This document shows positions 56,073-64,000 of a stretch of DNA of 64,000 nt, piece by piece. The translations under genes and the position numbers were made by a program. The notes beneath the pieces were generated by a model. It ran no database searches, had not been told where the DNA came from, and saw only the letters and a program-made list of their open reading frames with translations. Every line of letters starts with the position of its first letter. Positions within the stretch are counted from its first letter, which is position 1. The stretch comes from Mycolicibacterium confluentis. Its GTDB lineage: Bacteria > Actinomycetota > Actinomycetes > Mycobacteriales > Mycobacteriaceae. The stretch covers positions 2,046,001-2,110,000 of the forward strand of contig NZ_AP022612.1 of the NCBI RefSeq assembly GCF_010729895.1. Direction: 5' to 3'.

Positions 56073-57847
56073 GCCTGCTCAAGCTGTTCGGACAACTCCA
56101 TCCACCGGGACTCCAGCTCGGTGACCTGATCCTCGAGTTCGCGCAGTTCTGCCGTGAGCTTGCCCAGCCCGACATGGTCGGACTGGTCGTAATCGGCCAA
56201 CTGCTGATGTTTGGCCGCGATCCGATCCGACAGCTTCGCCAGCGACCGGTCGATCGAGGTGATCTCCTTTTCGACCGCACGTTGCTGAGCCCCCGAAAGG
56301 CCCTGTGCAGCAACTGGTTCGGTGCGTGAGGTCAGTGCCTCGGGTCGCCGGCCGGCCAGCGTCAGGTACTCGTCAACGCCGCCCGGCAGATGCCGCAGGT
56401 GTCCGTCGAGGATCGCGTACTGCTGATCGGTGACGCGTTCGAGCAGATACCGGTCGTGGGAGACGACGATCAACGTGCCGGGCCAGGAGTCCAGCAGGTC
56501 CTCGGTCGCGGTCAGCATGTCGGTGTCGACATCGTTGGTGGGCTCGTCGAGAACCAGAACGTTCGGTTCGGCCAGCAGCGTCAGCATCAACTGCAGCCGG
56601 CGTCGCTGACCACCGGAGAGGTCGGACACCCTGGTCGACAACTGGTCGCGGGCAAAACCCAGCCGTTCCAGAAGCTGGGTGGGCGTCATCTCCCGGCCAT
56701 CCACCATGTAGCTGGTCTGCAGCCGGCCGACCACCTCGCGGACCAGGTCACCCTCGAACTCGGCGAGGATCCCGGCCTGCTGGTCCAGCATGGCCAACTG
56801 CACGGTCTTGCCGCGCTTGACGCGTCCGGAGTCCGGCGTCACGGTCCCGGCGATCAGACCCAGCAGGGTCGACTTGCCCGCCCCGTTGGCCCCCACGATG
56901 CCGGTCCGCTCACCGGGCCCGATGCGCCACTCCACATCCTGGAGAATCGGGCGCCCGTCGAACGACACCGAGACGTCGAGCAGGTCGATGACGTCCTTGC
57001 CCAGCCGTGCCGTGGCGAGCTTCGCGAGTTCGACGTTGTTGCGGATCGGCGGGACATCGGAGATCAGCGCGTTGGCGGCGTCGATGCGGAATTTGGGCTT
57101 GGACGTGCGCGCGGGTGCCCCGCGGCGCAGCCAGGCGAGTTCCTTGCGCATCAGGTTCTGCCGCTTGACCTCGGTCGCGGCGGCGATCCGATCGCGTTCG
57201 ACGCGCTGCAGCACATAGGCCGCGTAGCCGCCGTCGAAGGGCTCGACGATGCCGTCGTGGACCTCCCACGTGACGGTCGCGACCTCGTCGAGGAACCAGC
57301 GGTCGTGCGTCACGAGCAGCAGTCCGCCGGTGTTGCGGGCCCACCGGGTCTGCAGATGGGCGGCCAGCCAGGTGATGCCCTCGACGTCGAGGTGGTTGGT
57401 GGGCTCATCGAGCGCGATGACGTCCCAGTCGTTGATCAGCAGCGCGGCCAATTGGACACGACGGCGCTGCCCGCCCGACAGCGTCGAGACCTTGGCCGTC
57501 CAGTCGATGTCGGCGACCAACCCCGCGGTGACGTCTCGGACGCGAGGGTTTCCGGCCCACTCGTGTTCTGGGGTGTCGCCGACGAGCACGTGGCCGACGG
57601 CGTCGTCGTCACCGAGGATGTCGGCCTGTTCCAGCGCGCCCACGCGCAGCCCGGACCGGCGCGTCACGCGGCCACCGTGCGGGGTCACCGCGCCGGTGAG
57701 CATGCCCATGAGGCTGGACTTGCCGTCGCCGTTGCGGCCGACGATGCCGATCCGGTCGCCGTCGTCGATTCCCAGTGAGACGGAGTCGAAGACGACCTTG
57801 TTTGGATACTGCAGATGCAGGCCTTCGGCGCCGAGTAGATGTGCCAT
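56069..57847 (-). CDS. ABC-F family ATPase, Uup-like
   Basis: A 592-residue soluble protein with two ABC nucleotide-binding domains in tandem, no membrane helices, hence the ABC-F group of ribosome-associated factors. First Walker A GRNGDGKSS and signature LSGGQRRRVQLAALL; second Walker A GANGAGKSTLLG and signature LSGGQRRRLQLMLTLL; the linker ERDRIAAATEVKRQN is the P-site-tRNA-interaction region. The C-terminal coiled coil (KEITSIDRSLAKLSDRIAAK onward) is of Uup type. ATG 57847 gives MAHLLGAEGL. Probable role in translation quality control or DNA-structure handling as for Uup; antibiotic protection cannot be excluded. Confidence 0.9.
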   Translation of the reverse strand: MAHLLGAEGLHLQYPNKVVFDSVSLGIDDGDRIGIVGRNGDGKSSLMGMLTGAVTPHGGRVTRRSGLRVGALEQADILGDDDAVGHVLVGDTPEHEWAGNPRVRDVTAGLVADIDWTAKVSTLSGGQRRRVQLAALLINDWDVIALDEPTNHLDVEGITWLAAHLQTRWARNTGGLLLVTHDRWFLDEVATVTWEVHDGIVEPFDGGYAAYVLQRVERDRIAAATEVKRQNLMRKELAWLRRGAPARTSKPKFRIDAANALISDVPPIRNNVELAKLATARLGKDVIDLLDVSVSFDGRPILQDVEWRIGPGERTGIVGANGAGKSTLLGLIAGTVTPDSGRVKRGKTVQLAMLDQQAGILAEFEGDLVREVVGRLQTSYMVDGREMTPTQLLERLGFARDQLSTRVSDLSGGQRRRLQLMLTLLAEPNVLVLDEPTNDVDTDMLTATEDLLDSWPGTLIVVSHDRYLLERVTDQQYAILDGHLRHLPGGVDEYLTLAGRRPEALTSRTEPVAAQGLSGAQQRAVEKEITSIDRSLAKLSDRIAAKHQQLADYDQSDHVGLGKLTAELRELEDQVTELESRWMELSEQLEQA

Positions 57848-57963
57848 CGCCGCCGACGTTAGCCGGTGGCACCCTGTCGTCGCGATTCGCTGGACCTGAC
57901 AACGCGGTGTGCCAGAATGTGCAGGCCTGTCGGGGCATACGACCAAGTGCAGGGGAGCAGCGG

Positions 57964-60945
57964 GTGGAATTGAATCTGTCAGCGGTGACCAAACCGGTCG
58001 AGCGCCTGATCGCGACCGCCCAGAACGGGCTGGAGGTGCTTCGCCTCGGAGGGCTCGAAACGGGCAGCCAGCCGTCGCCGTACCAGATCGTCGAGAGCGT
58101 CCCGATGTACAAGCTGCGTCGGTACTTTCCGCCGGACAGCCGTCCCGGCCACAGTCACGTCGGTGAACCGGTGCTGATGGTGCACCCCATGATGATGTCG
58201 GCGGACATGTGGGACGTCACCCGTGAGGACGGCGCCGTGGGCATCCTGCACGTCGCGGGTCTGGATCCGTGGGTGATCGACTTCGGGGAGCCCGACAAGG
58301 TCGAGGGCGGCATGCGGCGCACGCTGGCCGACCATCTCGAGGCCCTCAACGAGGCGATCGACACCGTCAAGAAGATCACCGGCAAGGACGTGCACGTCGC
58401 CGGCTACTCGCAGGGCGGCATGTTCTGCTACCAGACGGTGGCCTACCGCCGGTCCAAGGACGTCGCCAGCATCATCGCGTTCGGTTCCCCCGTCGACACC
58501 CTCGCCGCGCTGCCGATGGGCATCCCGCCCAACCTCGGAGCGCTGGCCGCGGACTTCATGGCCGACCACGTCTTCAACCGACTCGACATCCAGGGCTGGA
58601 TGGCGCGTACCGGGTTCCAGATGATGGATCCGCTCAAGACCGCGAAGGCTCGACTGGACTTCCTGCGCCAACTGCACGACCGCGAGGCACTGCTGCCGCG
58701 TGAGCAGCAGCGCCGGTTCCTGGACTCGGAGGGCTGGATCGCGTGGTCCGGGCCGGCTATCTCCGAACTGCTCAAACAGTTCATCGCGCACAACCGCATG
58801 ATGAGCGGCGGGTTCGCGATCAACGGACAGCTGGTGACGCTGACCGACATCACCTGCCCGGTACTGGCATTCGTGGGTGAGGTCGACGACATCGGGCAGC
58901 CCGCCTCGGTGCGCGGCATCCGCAAGGCCGCACCCAACGCCGACGTGTACGAGACCATGCTTCGCGCCGGTCATTTCGGTCTGGTGGTCGGCTCGAAGGC
59001 CTCGGAGATCACCTGGCCGACCGTGGCCGACTGGGTGCTGTGGCACGCGGGTCAGGGCCCCCGTCCGGCGAACGTCGTCCCGATGGAGGATCAGCCCGCG
59101 GTGCGCAGCGAGACCGACACCGGTGTCGCGCTGGCCTCCCGCGTCGCACACGGCGTGGGGGAGGCCTCCGAGGTGGCGCTGTCGCTCGCGCGCGGCGCCG
59201 CCGGAGCGGTGGGTGCTGCCGGAAAGTCAATGCGCACGTTGGCTGTTGAGACCGCCCGGACCCTTCCCCGTCTGGCCCGATTGGGGCAGATCAACGACCA
59301 CACGCGAATCTCGTTGGGACGCATCATCTCCGAGCAGGCGCTCGGCGCGCCCGATGGCGAGTTCCTGCTGTTCGACGGCCGCGTGCACACGTACGAGGCC
59401 GTCGACCGCCGCATCAACAACGTGGTGCGCGGTCTGATCAACGTCGGCGTGCGCCAGGGCGACCACGTCGGTGTGCTGATGGAGACCCGGCCCAGTGCGC
59501 TGGTCGCGATCGCGGCGCTGTCCCGTCTGGGTGCCGTCGCGGTGCTGATGCCGCCCGACGGTGACCTCGAGGAGGCCGCGCGCCTGGGTGGTGTGGCCGA
59601 GATCCTCACCGATCCGACCTATCTGGAGGCCGCCAGCAGGCTGTCGCTGCAGGTGCTCGTGCTCGGCGGCGGTGAATCGCGCGATCTGCAGTTCGCCGAG
59701 GACGCCGACGTCATCGACATGGAGCAGATCGACCCGGACATGGTCGAGCTGCCCGGCTGGTACCGGCCGAACCCCGGTCTGGCCCGCGACCATGCGTTCA
59801 TCGCGTTCAGCACGTCGAGCGGCAAGCTCGTCGCCAAGCAGATCACCAACTTCAGGTGGGCGCTGTCGGCGTTCGGCACGGCCTCGACCGCGTCGATCGG
59901 CCGCAACGACACCGTCTACTGCCTCACCCCGCTGCACCATCAGTCGGGACTGCTGGTGTCCCTGGGCGGCGCGGTGGTCGGTGGTGCGCGGATCGCGTTG
60001 TCGCGTGGCCTGCAACCGGAGCGCTTCGTGCAGGACGTGCGGCGCTACGGCGTGACCGTGGTGTCGTACACGTGGACCATGCTGCGCGAGGTCATCGACG
60101 ATCCCGGTTTCGCGCTGCACGGCAACCATCCGGTGCGCGTGTTCATCGGCTCGGGTATGCCCACGGGCCTGTGGCAGCGCGTGACGGAGGCGTTCGCGCC
60201 GGCCCGCGTCGTGGAGTTCTACGCCACCACGGATGGGCAGGCCGTGCTCGCGAACGTCTCGGGTGCGAAGGTCGGCAGCAAGGGCCGCCCACTGCCGGGC
60301 GGCGGCCAGATCGAGCTGGCGGCCTACGACGCCGACAGAGACCTGATCCTGGAGGACGAGCGCGGCTTCGTCCAGGTGGCGGGCACCGACGAGGTGGGCG
60401 TGCTGCTGGCTCGCCCGCGCGGCCCGGTGGATCCGACGGCCTCGGTCAAACGGGGCGTCTTCGCACCCGCCGACACCTGGGTGTCCACTGAGTCGCTGTT
60501 CCGGCGCGACGCCGACGGCGACTTCTGGCTGGTCGGCGGCCGCGGCAGCGTGATCCGCACCGAACGCGGCGTGGTGTTCGCAGAACCCATCACGGACGCC
60601 GTGAGCCTGATCGGCGCGGTCGATCTGGCTGTCACCTACGGCGCGTCGGTGGGCGACGGCGACACCCAGGTTGCGGTCACGGCCGTGACCCTGCGTCCCG
60701 GGGCCACAGTGACCACCGCCGACCTCACCAATGCGCTCACGAACCTGCCCGTCGGCCTCGCCCCGGACATCGTCCACGTCGTTGCGGATCTGCCGCTGTC
60801 GGTGACGTACCGGCCCGTGGTGGACGACCTGAAGGCCGCGGGCGTGCCGAAGGCTGGCCGGCAGGCCTGGTACCTCGATGCCGAGCGCGGGGAATTCAAG
60901 CGGTTGACCGCTTCGGTCCGCTCGCAGTTGGCGAGTGGCCAGTAA
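57964..60945 (+). CDS. Fusion of alpha/beta-hydrolase (PhaC/lipase-like) with acyl-AMP-ligase-like domain (Rv1683 type)
   Basis: A 993-residue cytoplasmic fusion matching the position and length of Rv1683. Residues about 40-360 are an alpha/beta-hydrolase of PHA-synthase/lipase type: HPMMMSADMWDVT, nucleophile Ser149 (HVAGYSQGGMFCYQ), Asp308 (FVGEVDDIG) and His337 (LRAGHFG). Residues about 365-440 are a linker. Residues about 450-990 resemble an ANL acyl-CoA/AMP ligase (GDHVGVLMETRPSALVAIAALSRLG, LTPLHHQSGLLVSLGGA), but the ATP loop is STSSGKLVAKQ instead of TSGTTGxPK and the usual YGxTE reads YATTDG. A role in storage-lipid turnover has been proposed for the family. GTG start. Confidence 0.88.
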   Translation: MELNLSAVTKPVERLIATAQNGLEVLRLGGLETGSQPSPYQIVESVPMYKLRRYFPPDSRPGHSHVGEPVLMVHPMMMSADMWDVTREDGAVGILHVAGLDPWVIDFGEPDKVEGGMRRTLADHLEALNEAIDTVKKITGKDVHVAGYSQGGMFCYQTVAYRRSKDVASIIAFGSPVDTLAALPMGIPPNLGALAADFMADHVFNRLDIQGWMARTGFQMMDPLKTAKARLDFLRQLHDREALLPREQQRRFLDSEGWIAWSGPAISELLKQFIAHNRMMSGGFAINGQLVTLTDITCPVLAFVGEVDDIGQPASVRGIRKAAPNADVYETMLRAGHFGLVVGSKASEITWPTVADWVLWHAGQGPRPANVVPMEDQPAVRSETDTGVALASRVAHGVGEASEVALSLARGAAGAVGAAGKSMRTLAVETARTLPRLARLGQINDHTRISLGRIISEQALGAPDGEFLLFDGRVHTYEAVDRRINNVVRGLINVGVRQGDHVGVLMETRPSALVAIAALSRLGAVAVLMPPDGDLEEAARLGGVAEILTDPTYLEAASRLSLQVLVLGGGESRDLQFAEDADVIDMEQIDPDMVELPGWYRPNPGLARDHAFIAFSTSSGKLVAKQITNFRWALSAFGTASTASIGRNDTVYCLTPLHHQSGLLVSLGGAVVGGARIALSRGLQPERFVQDVRRYGVTVVSYTWTMLREVIDDPGFALHGNHPVRVFIGSGMPTGLWQRVTEAFAPARVVEFYATTDGQAVLANVSGAKVGSKGRPLPGGGQIELAAYDADRDLILEDERGFVQVAGTDEVGVLLARPRGPVDPTASVKRGVFAPADTWVSTESLFRRDADGDFWLVGGRGSVIRTERGVVFAEPITDAVSLIGAVDLAVTYGASVGDGDTQVAVTAVTLRPGATVTTADLTNALTNLPVGLAPDIVHVVADLPLSVTYRPVVDDLKAAGVPKAGRQAWYLDAERGEFKRLTASVRSQLASGQ

Positions 60946-61008
60946 CGAGACCGTGCCGGGCGCCGACAGCGCTGTTAGGCTCCCCACATCACCCTTCGGA
61001 GGAATCGC

Positions 61009-61467
61009 ATGACTGAGAAGTTGACGTCACACCTGCGCCGCGCGGCGGTCGCCGGAGTGGCCAGCGCCGGAATGGCGGTGACCCTCGCGCTGGGTTCGCT
61101 GGGATTCGGCACCGCAACGGCCAACGCGGACGTCCTCGACGATCTCGCCCAGCAGTACAGCACGGGAGCAGGCGCCGGACAGGTCGCCAACCTGCTGCGC
61201 ACCTCCTTGCAACTGCGCGCTCAGGGGTACAGGCCCAAGCCGGCCGACTACCAGGCCATCAAGTCCGCGATGGACCGCAACGCCAACCAGGCGCCCCTGA
61301 TCGAGGCCCTGCAGGGTGCGGTCAACAGCCAGCTCAAACAGCAGCGGCAGATGTCGGGCGCCGGCGGTCAGTCGCCGATCCAGCTCGGCGTCACCTCCAA
61401 CCCGAACTGGGCTCCGGGCAACCCCATGCAGCAGGACGATCCGATCTTCCCGATCCCGGGTCGCTGA
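61009..61467 (+). CDS. Secreted protein, unknown function
   Basis: A 152-residue exported protein: basic start, hydrophobic AGVASAGMAVTLALGSLGFG and the cleavage-like TANADV, predicting a mature protein of about 110 residues. The mature part is helical (QVANLLRTSLQLRAQGYRPK, YQAIKSAMDRNANQAPLIEA) and ends in a Gln/Pro/Gly-rich tail. No cysteine. GGAGGA before the ATG. It ends one base before the TTG of the Trm112-like gene. Confidence 0.8.
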   Translation: MTEKLTSHLRRAAVAGVASAGMAVTLALGSLGFGTATANADVLDDLAQQYSTGAGAGQVANLLRTSLQLRAQGYRPKPADYQAIKSAMDRNANQAPLIEALQGAVNSQLKQQRQMSGAGGQSPIQLGVTSNPNWAPGNPMQQDDPIFPIPGR

Positions 61468-61468
61468 G

Positions 61469-61666
61469 TTGTCGCTCGACGACCGACTCCTGCAGATCCT
61501 GGTCTGCCCCGAGGATCGTGGTCCGCTCGTGCACGCCGGGGACGTGCTCTACAACCCCCGACTGCACCGCGCCTACCGCATCGAGGACGACATCCCGGTG
61601 TTGTTGATCGACGAGGCACGTGATGTCGACGACGAGGAGCACGCCCGGTTGGTGGCTGGCACCTAG
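61469..61666 (+). CDS. Trm112-family (UPF0434) small protein
   Basis: A 65-residue protein in the position of Rv1684. Trm112/YcaR-type core: LLQILVCPEDRGPLVHAGD, YNPRLHRAYRIEDDIPVLL and DEARDVDDEE. Only one Cys of the usual CPxC is left (VCPED), as in many bacterial members. In other bacteria such proteins can activate partner methyltransferases. Start is TTG at 61469; there is no ATG or GTG in the frame nearby. Stop overlaps the convergent TetR gene by four bases. Confidence 0.82.
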   Translation: MSLDDRLLQILVCPEDRGPLVHAGDVLYNPRLHRAYRIEDDIPVLLIDEARDVDDEEHARLVAGT

Positions 61667-62280
61667 GTCGTGACGGCGGCGATGTCCCCCGTGAGGTACC
61701 GCTGCAGGGTTGGCGCGATGGTCTCGATGACCTGGTCGATCGGCACGCGGGCAAAGGGCTGCAACTCGAAGATGTACCGCGCCATCACCACACCCAACAT
61801 CTGGGTGGCGGCGAACTCCGCGCGGACGATGCCTGATCCTGGCGGTTCGTCGATGCGTGGCGCGATCCCGGTGAGGACCACCTCCCGGAGAAAACCGGCA
61901 AAGATCGACTGCTGATCGCCAGCCAGCGCCGCGCGCAGGGTCGCCTTGAGATGAGCGCCCAGGTCGGATTCCCACAGCGGCAGGATCAGCGCGGGCACGG
62001 CGTGCCCGAGACTCTCGACCGGGGTGGCGCGCAGCACCGTCAGAACCCGTTCCGGGTCGATCGGAATGTCGATGGCCGTGGCGATCAGCTGAGCCTTCGT
62101 GCCGAAGTAGTGATGCACGAGGGCCGGGTCGACCCCGGCCTCGGCCGCGATGGCGCGGATCGAGGTGTTGGTGGTGCCGTCGCGCGCGAACAGGTCCCGA
62201 GCGCTGCGCAGGATGCGGTCGCGGGTGTCTGACGTGCCCGCGGGACGTCCGCGCCGTCTGTGACTGTCGATCTGCGTCAC
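61663..62280 (-). CDS. TetR-family transcriptional regulator
   Basis: A 205-residue repressor in the position of Rv1685c. N-terminal HTH RDRILRSARDLFARDGTTNT, SIRAIAAEAGVDPALVHHYF, GTKAQLI; the C-terminal ligand-binding helices contain LREVVLTGIAPRIDEPPGSG. GTG 62280, five bases after the permease stop, so it is translated from the same mRNA as the ABC exporter and probably controls it in response to the exported compound. Confidence 0.9.
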   Translation of the reverse strand: MTQIDSHRRRGRPAGTSDTRDRILRSARDLFARDGTTNTSIRAIAAEAGVDPALVHHYFGTKAQLIATAIDIPIDPERVLTVLRATPVESLGHAVPALILPLWESDLGAHLKATLRAALAGDQQSIFAGFLREVVLTGIAPRIDEPPGSGIVRAEFAATQMLGVVMARYIFELQPFARVPIDQVIETIAPTLQRYLTGDIAAVTT

Positions 62281-62285
62281 GCCGG

Positions 62286-63113
62286 TCAGGCCGTCCGTCG
62301 TCGCAGGGTCGCGGCGGCCAGTGCCATCGCCACCGCGGCGAACCCGACCACGATCACCATGTCTCGGATCGCGGTGGCGGTCAGCGCCGGATGTCGGGCG
62401 ACCTCCTGCAGCGCTTCCAGTGCATAGGTTGCGGGAAGCAGGTCGCTGACCCACTGCAGCCAACCGGGCATCGTGTCGCGCGGCACGATGATGCCGCACA
62501 GCAGCAGTTGCGGGACGATCACCAGCGGCATGAACTGCACGGCCTGGAATTCGGTGCGGGCGAAGGCGCTGCACAACAGGCCCAGGCCGACGCCGAGGGT
62601 GGCGTTGATGATGGCGATCAGGAACACCCAGCCGGGGCTGCCCGCGGTACTCAGGCCCAACGCCCAGAACGCGACCAGGCAGGCGACGGTCGCCTGGGCC
62701 GCAGCCGCGAGCGAGAACGCTGTGCCGTAGCCGCCGAGCAGGTCGATCCGGCGCAGCGGCGTGGTCAGGATGCGTTCGAGGGTGCCCGACACGCGCTCGC
62801 GCTGCATCGAGATCGACGTGATGAGGAACATCACCACCAGCGGCAGCAGTCCCAGCAGGATCAGGCACGCATTGTTGAACGGCGACAGACCGCCCGGCGG
62901 CCCGGGTGCGTCCTGAAACATGAAGTACATCAACGTGATCACCGCGCCCGGGACGATGAGGATCATCGCGACACTGCGATGGTCGTTGGCCAGTTGGCGC
63001 AGGATCCGCGCTGTCGTGGCGAAGTAGGGGCGCAGAGTCAGCCCGCCGCGTTCTGGCCGTCGTCGGTGCTGTGCCGGATGATCGACAGGAACGCCTGCTC
63101 CAATGAGTCGCAT
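62286..63113 (-). CDS. ABC-2 type transporter permease
   Basis: Six-helix ABC-2 permease (DrrB/NodJ type), position of Rv1686c. Features: cytoplasmic TARILRQLANDHRSVAMILI, MQRERVSGTLERILTTPLRR and LPATYALEALQEVARHP. ATG 63113 has GAGAGGAG at correct spacing, giving 275 residues, but overlaps the 3' end of the ATPase gene by 76 bases. Otherwise the only candidate near the ATPase stop is a CTG (…GG-LTLRPYF), and the next ATG (MILIVPGAV) would remove the conserved cytoplasmic helix. Works with the neighbouring ATPase as an exporter; substrate unknown. Confidence 0.85.
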   Translation of the reverse strand: MRLIGAGVPVDHPAQHRRRPERGGLTLRPYFATTARILRQLANDHRSVAMILIVPGAVITLMYFMFQDAPGPPGGLSPFNNACLILLGLLPLVVMFLITSISMQRERVSGTLERILTTPLRRIDLLGGYGTAFSLAAAAQATVACLVAFWALGLSTAGSPGWVFLIAIINATLGVGLGLLCSAFARTEFQAVQFMPLVIVPQLLLCGIIVPRDTMPGWLQWVSDLLPATYALEALQEVARHPALTATAIRDMVIVVGFAAVAMALAAATLRRRTA

Positions 63114-63796
63114 CGAGTCTCCTCTCGGAGTCGGGTGGGGGTGGTCTGGGTCAGCACGCGGCCCTCCCGCATGAGCAGCAGATCGGCACAGTGGTCGGCT
63201 TCATCCATGACGTGGCTGGAGACCAGCAGGGTGGTGCCCTGCCCAACGAGTGCGTCGAACTGTTCCCACAGGTCGACGCGCAGCACAGGATCGAGGCCCA
63301 CCGTCGGTTCGTCGAGCACGAGCAGTTCGGGATCGCCGACAAGCGCGCAGGCCAGCGAGACGCGACTAAGTTGGCCGCTCGACAGGGTGGCGCAGATGTC
63401 GTCGGCGTGGCTGCGCAGGCCGACCACGTCGATGACTTCGCCGGCGCGCGCTGCCGGCCGGCCATACAGCGCCGCGAAGTACCTGACATTGTCGAGAACC
63501 CGCAGGTCGGAGTAGACCGTCGGATTCTGGGTGACGTAGCCGACTCGATGCCGCAGGGCTGGCGACCCAGCGGGCAGTCCGAGCACGGTGACCGCGCCGG
63601 ATGCGGTGATCTGGGTGCCGACGATGCAGCGCATAAGCGTCGTCTTGCCGCACCCTGACGGGCCGAGGAGGCCTGTGATGGTGCCGCAGGCGATGTCGAC
63701 GGAGACATCACGCAGGGCCGGTCGACGGCCTCGGATCACGGTGAGACGGTCGGTCGTGATGGCCGGTGCGGATAATTCACCAGGCGGTGAACCCAT
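63038..63796 (-). CDS. ABC transporter ATP-binding protein (exporter)
   Basis: A 252-residue ATPase in the position of Rv1687c. Walker A GPSGCGKTTLMRC at about residues 45-57, Q-loop YVTQNPTVYSDLRVLDN, signature LSSGQLSRVSLACALVGDPE (an SSG variant), Walker B LLVLDEPTVGLDP and H-loop LLVSSHVMDEAD. This is the first gene of the three-gene unit ATPase-permease-TetR, divergent from mpg. ATG 63796 gives MGSPPGELSAPAI. Confidence 0.92.
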   Translation of the reverse strand: MGSPPGELSAPAITTDRLTVIRGRRPALRDVSVDIACGTITGLLGPSGCGKTTLMRCIVGTQITASGAVTVLGLPAGSPALRHRVGYVTQNPTVYSDLRVLDNVRYFAALYGRPAARAGEVIDVVGLRSHADDICATLSSGQLSRVSLACALVGDPELLVLDEPTVGLDPVLRVDLWEQFDALVGQGTTLLVSSHVMDEADHCADLLLMREGRVLTQTTPTRLREETRCDSLEQAFLSIIRHSTDDGQNAAG

Positions 63797-63839
63797 GTGA
63801 TGATGCTTCGCCGCCGCATGGCTGAGGTCAAGGGGCAGA

Positions 63840-64000
63840 ATGTCGGCCGTGAACGTCCAGGCCCTGGCCAGCGATCCGCAGACGGCTGCACGACTGCTGG
63901 TGGGCGCCACCCTCTGGGGGCGTGACGCGGCGGCGCTGATCGTCGAAGTCGAGGCCTACGGCGGCACGCCCGACGGCCCCTGGCCTGATCCGGCGGCGCA
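63840..64000 (+). CDS. mpg: 3-methyladenine DNA glycosylase, N-terminal part (cut by window end)
   Basis: The first 53 codons of a protein whose start [20 protein letters not shown] and [14 protein letters not shown] match the AAG/Mpg family (Pur_DNA_glyco), with the catalytic Glu expected in VEVEAYGG. It would excise alkylated purines in base excision repair. ATG 63840 with AAGGGG upstream; GTG 63849 is an alternative. Position agrees with Rv1688. The rest lies outside the window. Confidence 0.85.
   Translation, partial: MSAVNVQALASDPQTAARLLVGATLWGRDAAALIVEVEAYGGTPDGPWPDPAA

Overview
The window is high-GC actinobacterial chromosome with densely packed genes, many ATGA/TGATG start-stop overlaps and frequent GTG/TTG starts. 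Gene content and order match the Mycobacterium/Mycolicibacterium chromosome. From memory of the M. tuberculosis map, bases 3.3-54.8 kb follow Rv1627c to Rv1659 (lipid-transfer thiolase, polA, rpsA, coaE, uvrB, MFS efflux, GT-C mannosyltransferase, universal stress protein, uvrA, lysX, infC-rpmI-rplT, tsnR, MpaB-family oxygenase, adenylate cyclase, pheST, argCJBDFRGH). Bases 58-64 kb follow Rv1683 to Rv1688 (acyl-CoA synthetase-like fusion, Trm112-like protein, TetR, ABC-2 exporter, mpg). The PE genes and the pks block that lie between in M. tuberculosis are absent, and a complete liv operon is present. This suits an environmental, fast-grower-like mycobacterium. The species cannot be fixed from the sequence alone.

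Layout. 0-3.3 kb: branched-chain amino acid ABC importer livHMGF (livH truncated by the window edge). 3.4-6.1 kb: reverse-strand run with a DUF35 OB-fold protein and thiolase-like partner, an SMP-30-like lactonase and a DUF167 protein. 6.2-17.7 kb: polA, a PrsW-type protease, rpsA, coaE, a cation/Ca2+ exchanger, small secreted and membrane proteins, uvrB. 17.7-24.2 kb: MFS efflux pump, tRNA-Cys, holin-like protein, GT-C mannosyltransferase, USP, an unrecognised membrane protein, an MBL-fold hydrolase. 24.2-31.4 kb: uvrA, a divergent XRE regulator/M24 peptidase pair with twin operators, a winged-helix protein, a membrane esterase. 31.4-42.5 kb: lysX, DUF1844, infC operon with a structured leader, tsnR, acyl-CoA dehydrogenase, MpaB-family oxygenase, class III cyclase, a GltS-domain protein. 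42.5-54.8 kb: pheST and the arginine operon, with an ArgR box before argC. 54.8-64 kb: HNH protein, alpha/beta hydrolase, Uup-type ABC-F protein, lipase/AMP-ligase fusion, secreted protein, TetR-controlled ABC-2 exporter, start of mpg.

How it works together. The arginine genes form one coupled transcription unit controlled by the ArgR it encodes. Three DNA-repair genes (polA, uvrB, uvrA) each have the promoter architecture of the mycobacterial RecA-independent (PafBC) damage response; in polA and uvrB it is placed for a leaderless mRNA. The translation operon infC-rpmI-rplT is preceded by a structured leader ending in a perfect intrinsic terminator, so attenuation is likely. No insertion sequence, prophage, CRISPR array or rRNA was seen. 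The most unusual items are the twin-operator XRE/M24 module, the infC attenuator, several genes without a canonical start codon, and long intergenic hairpins around the arginine genes.
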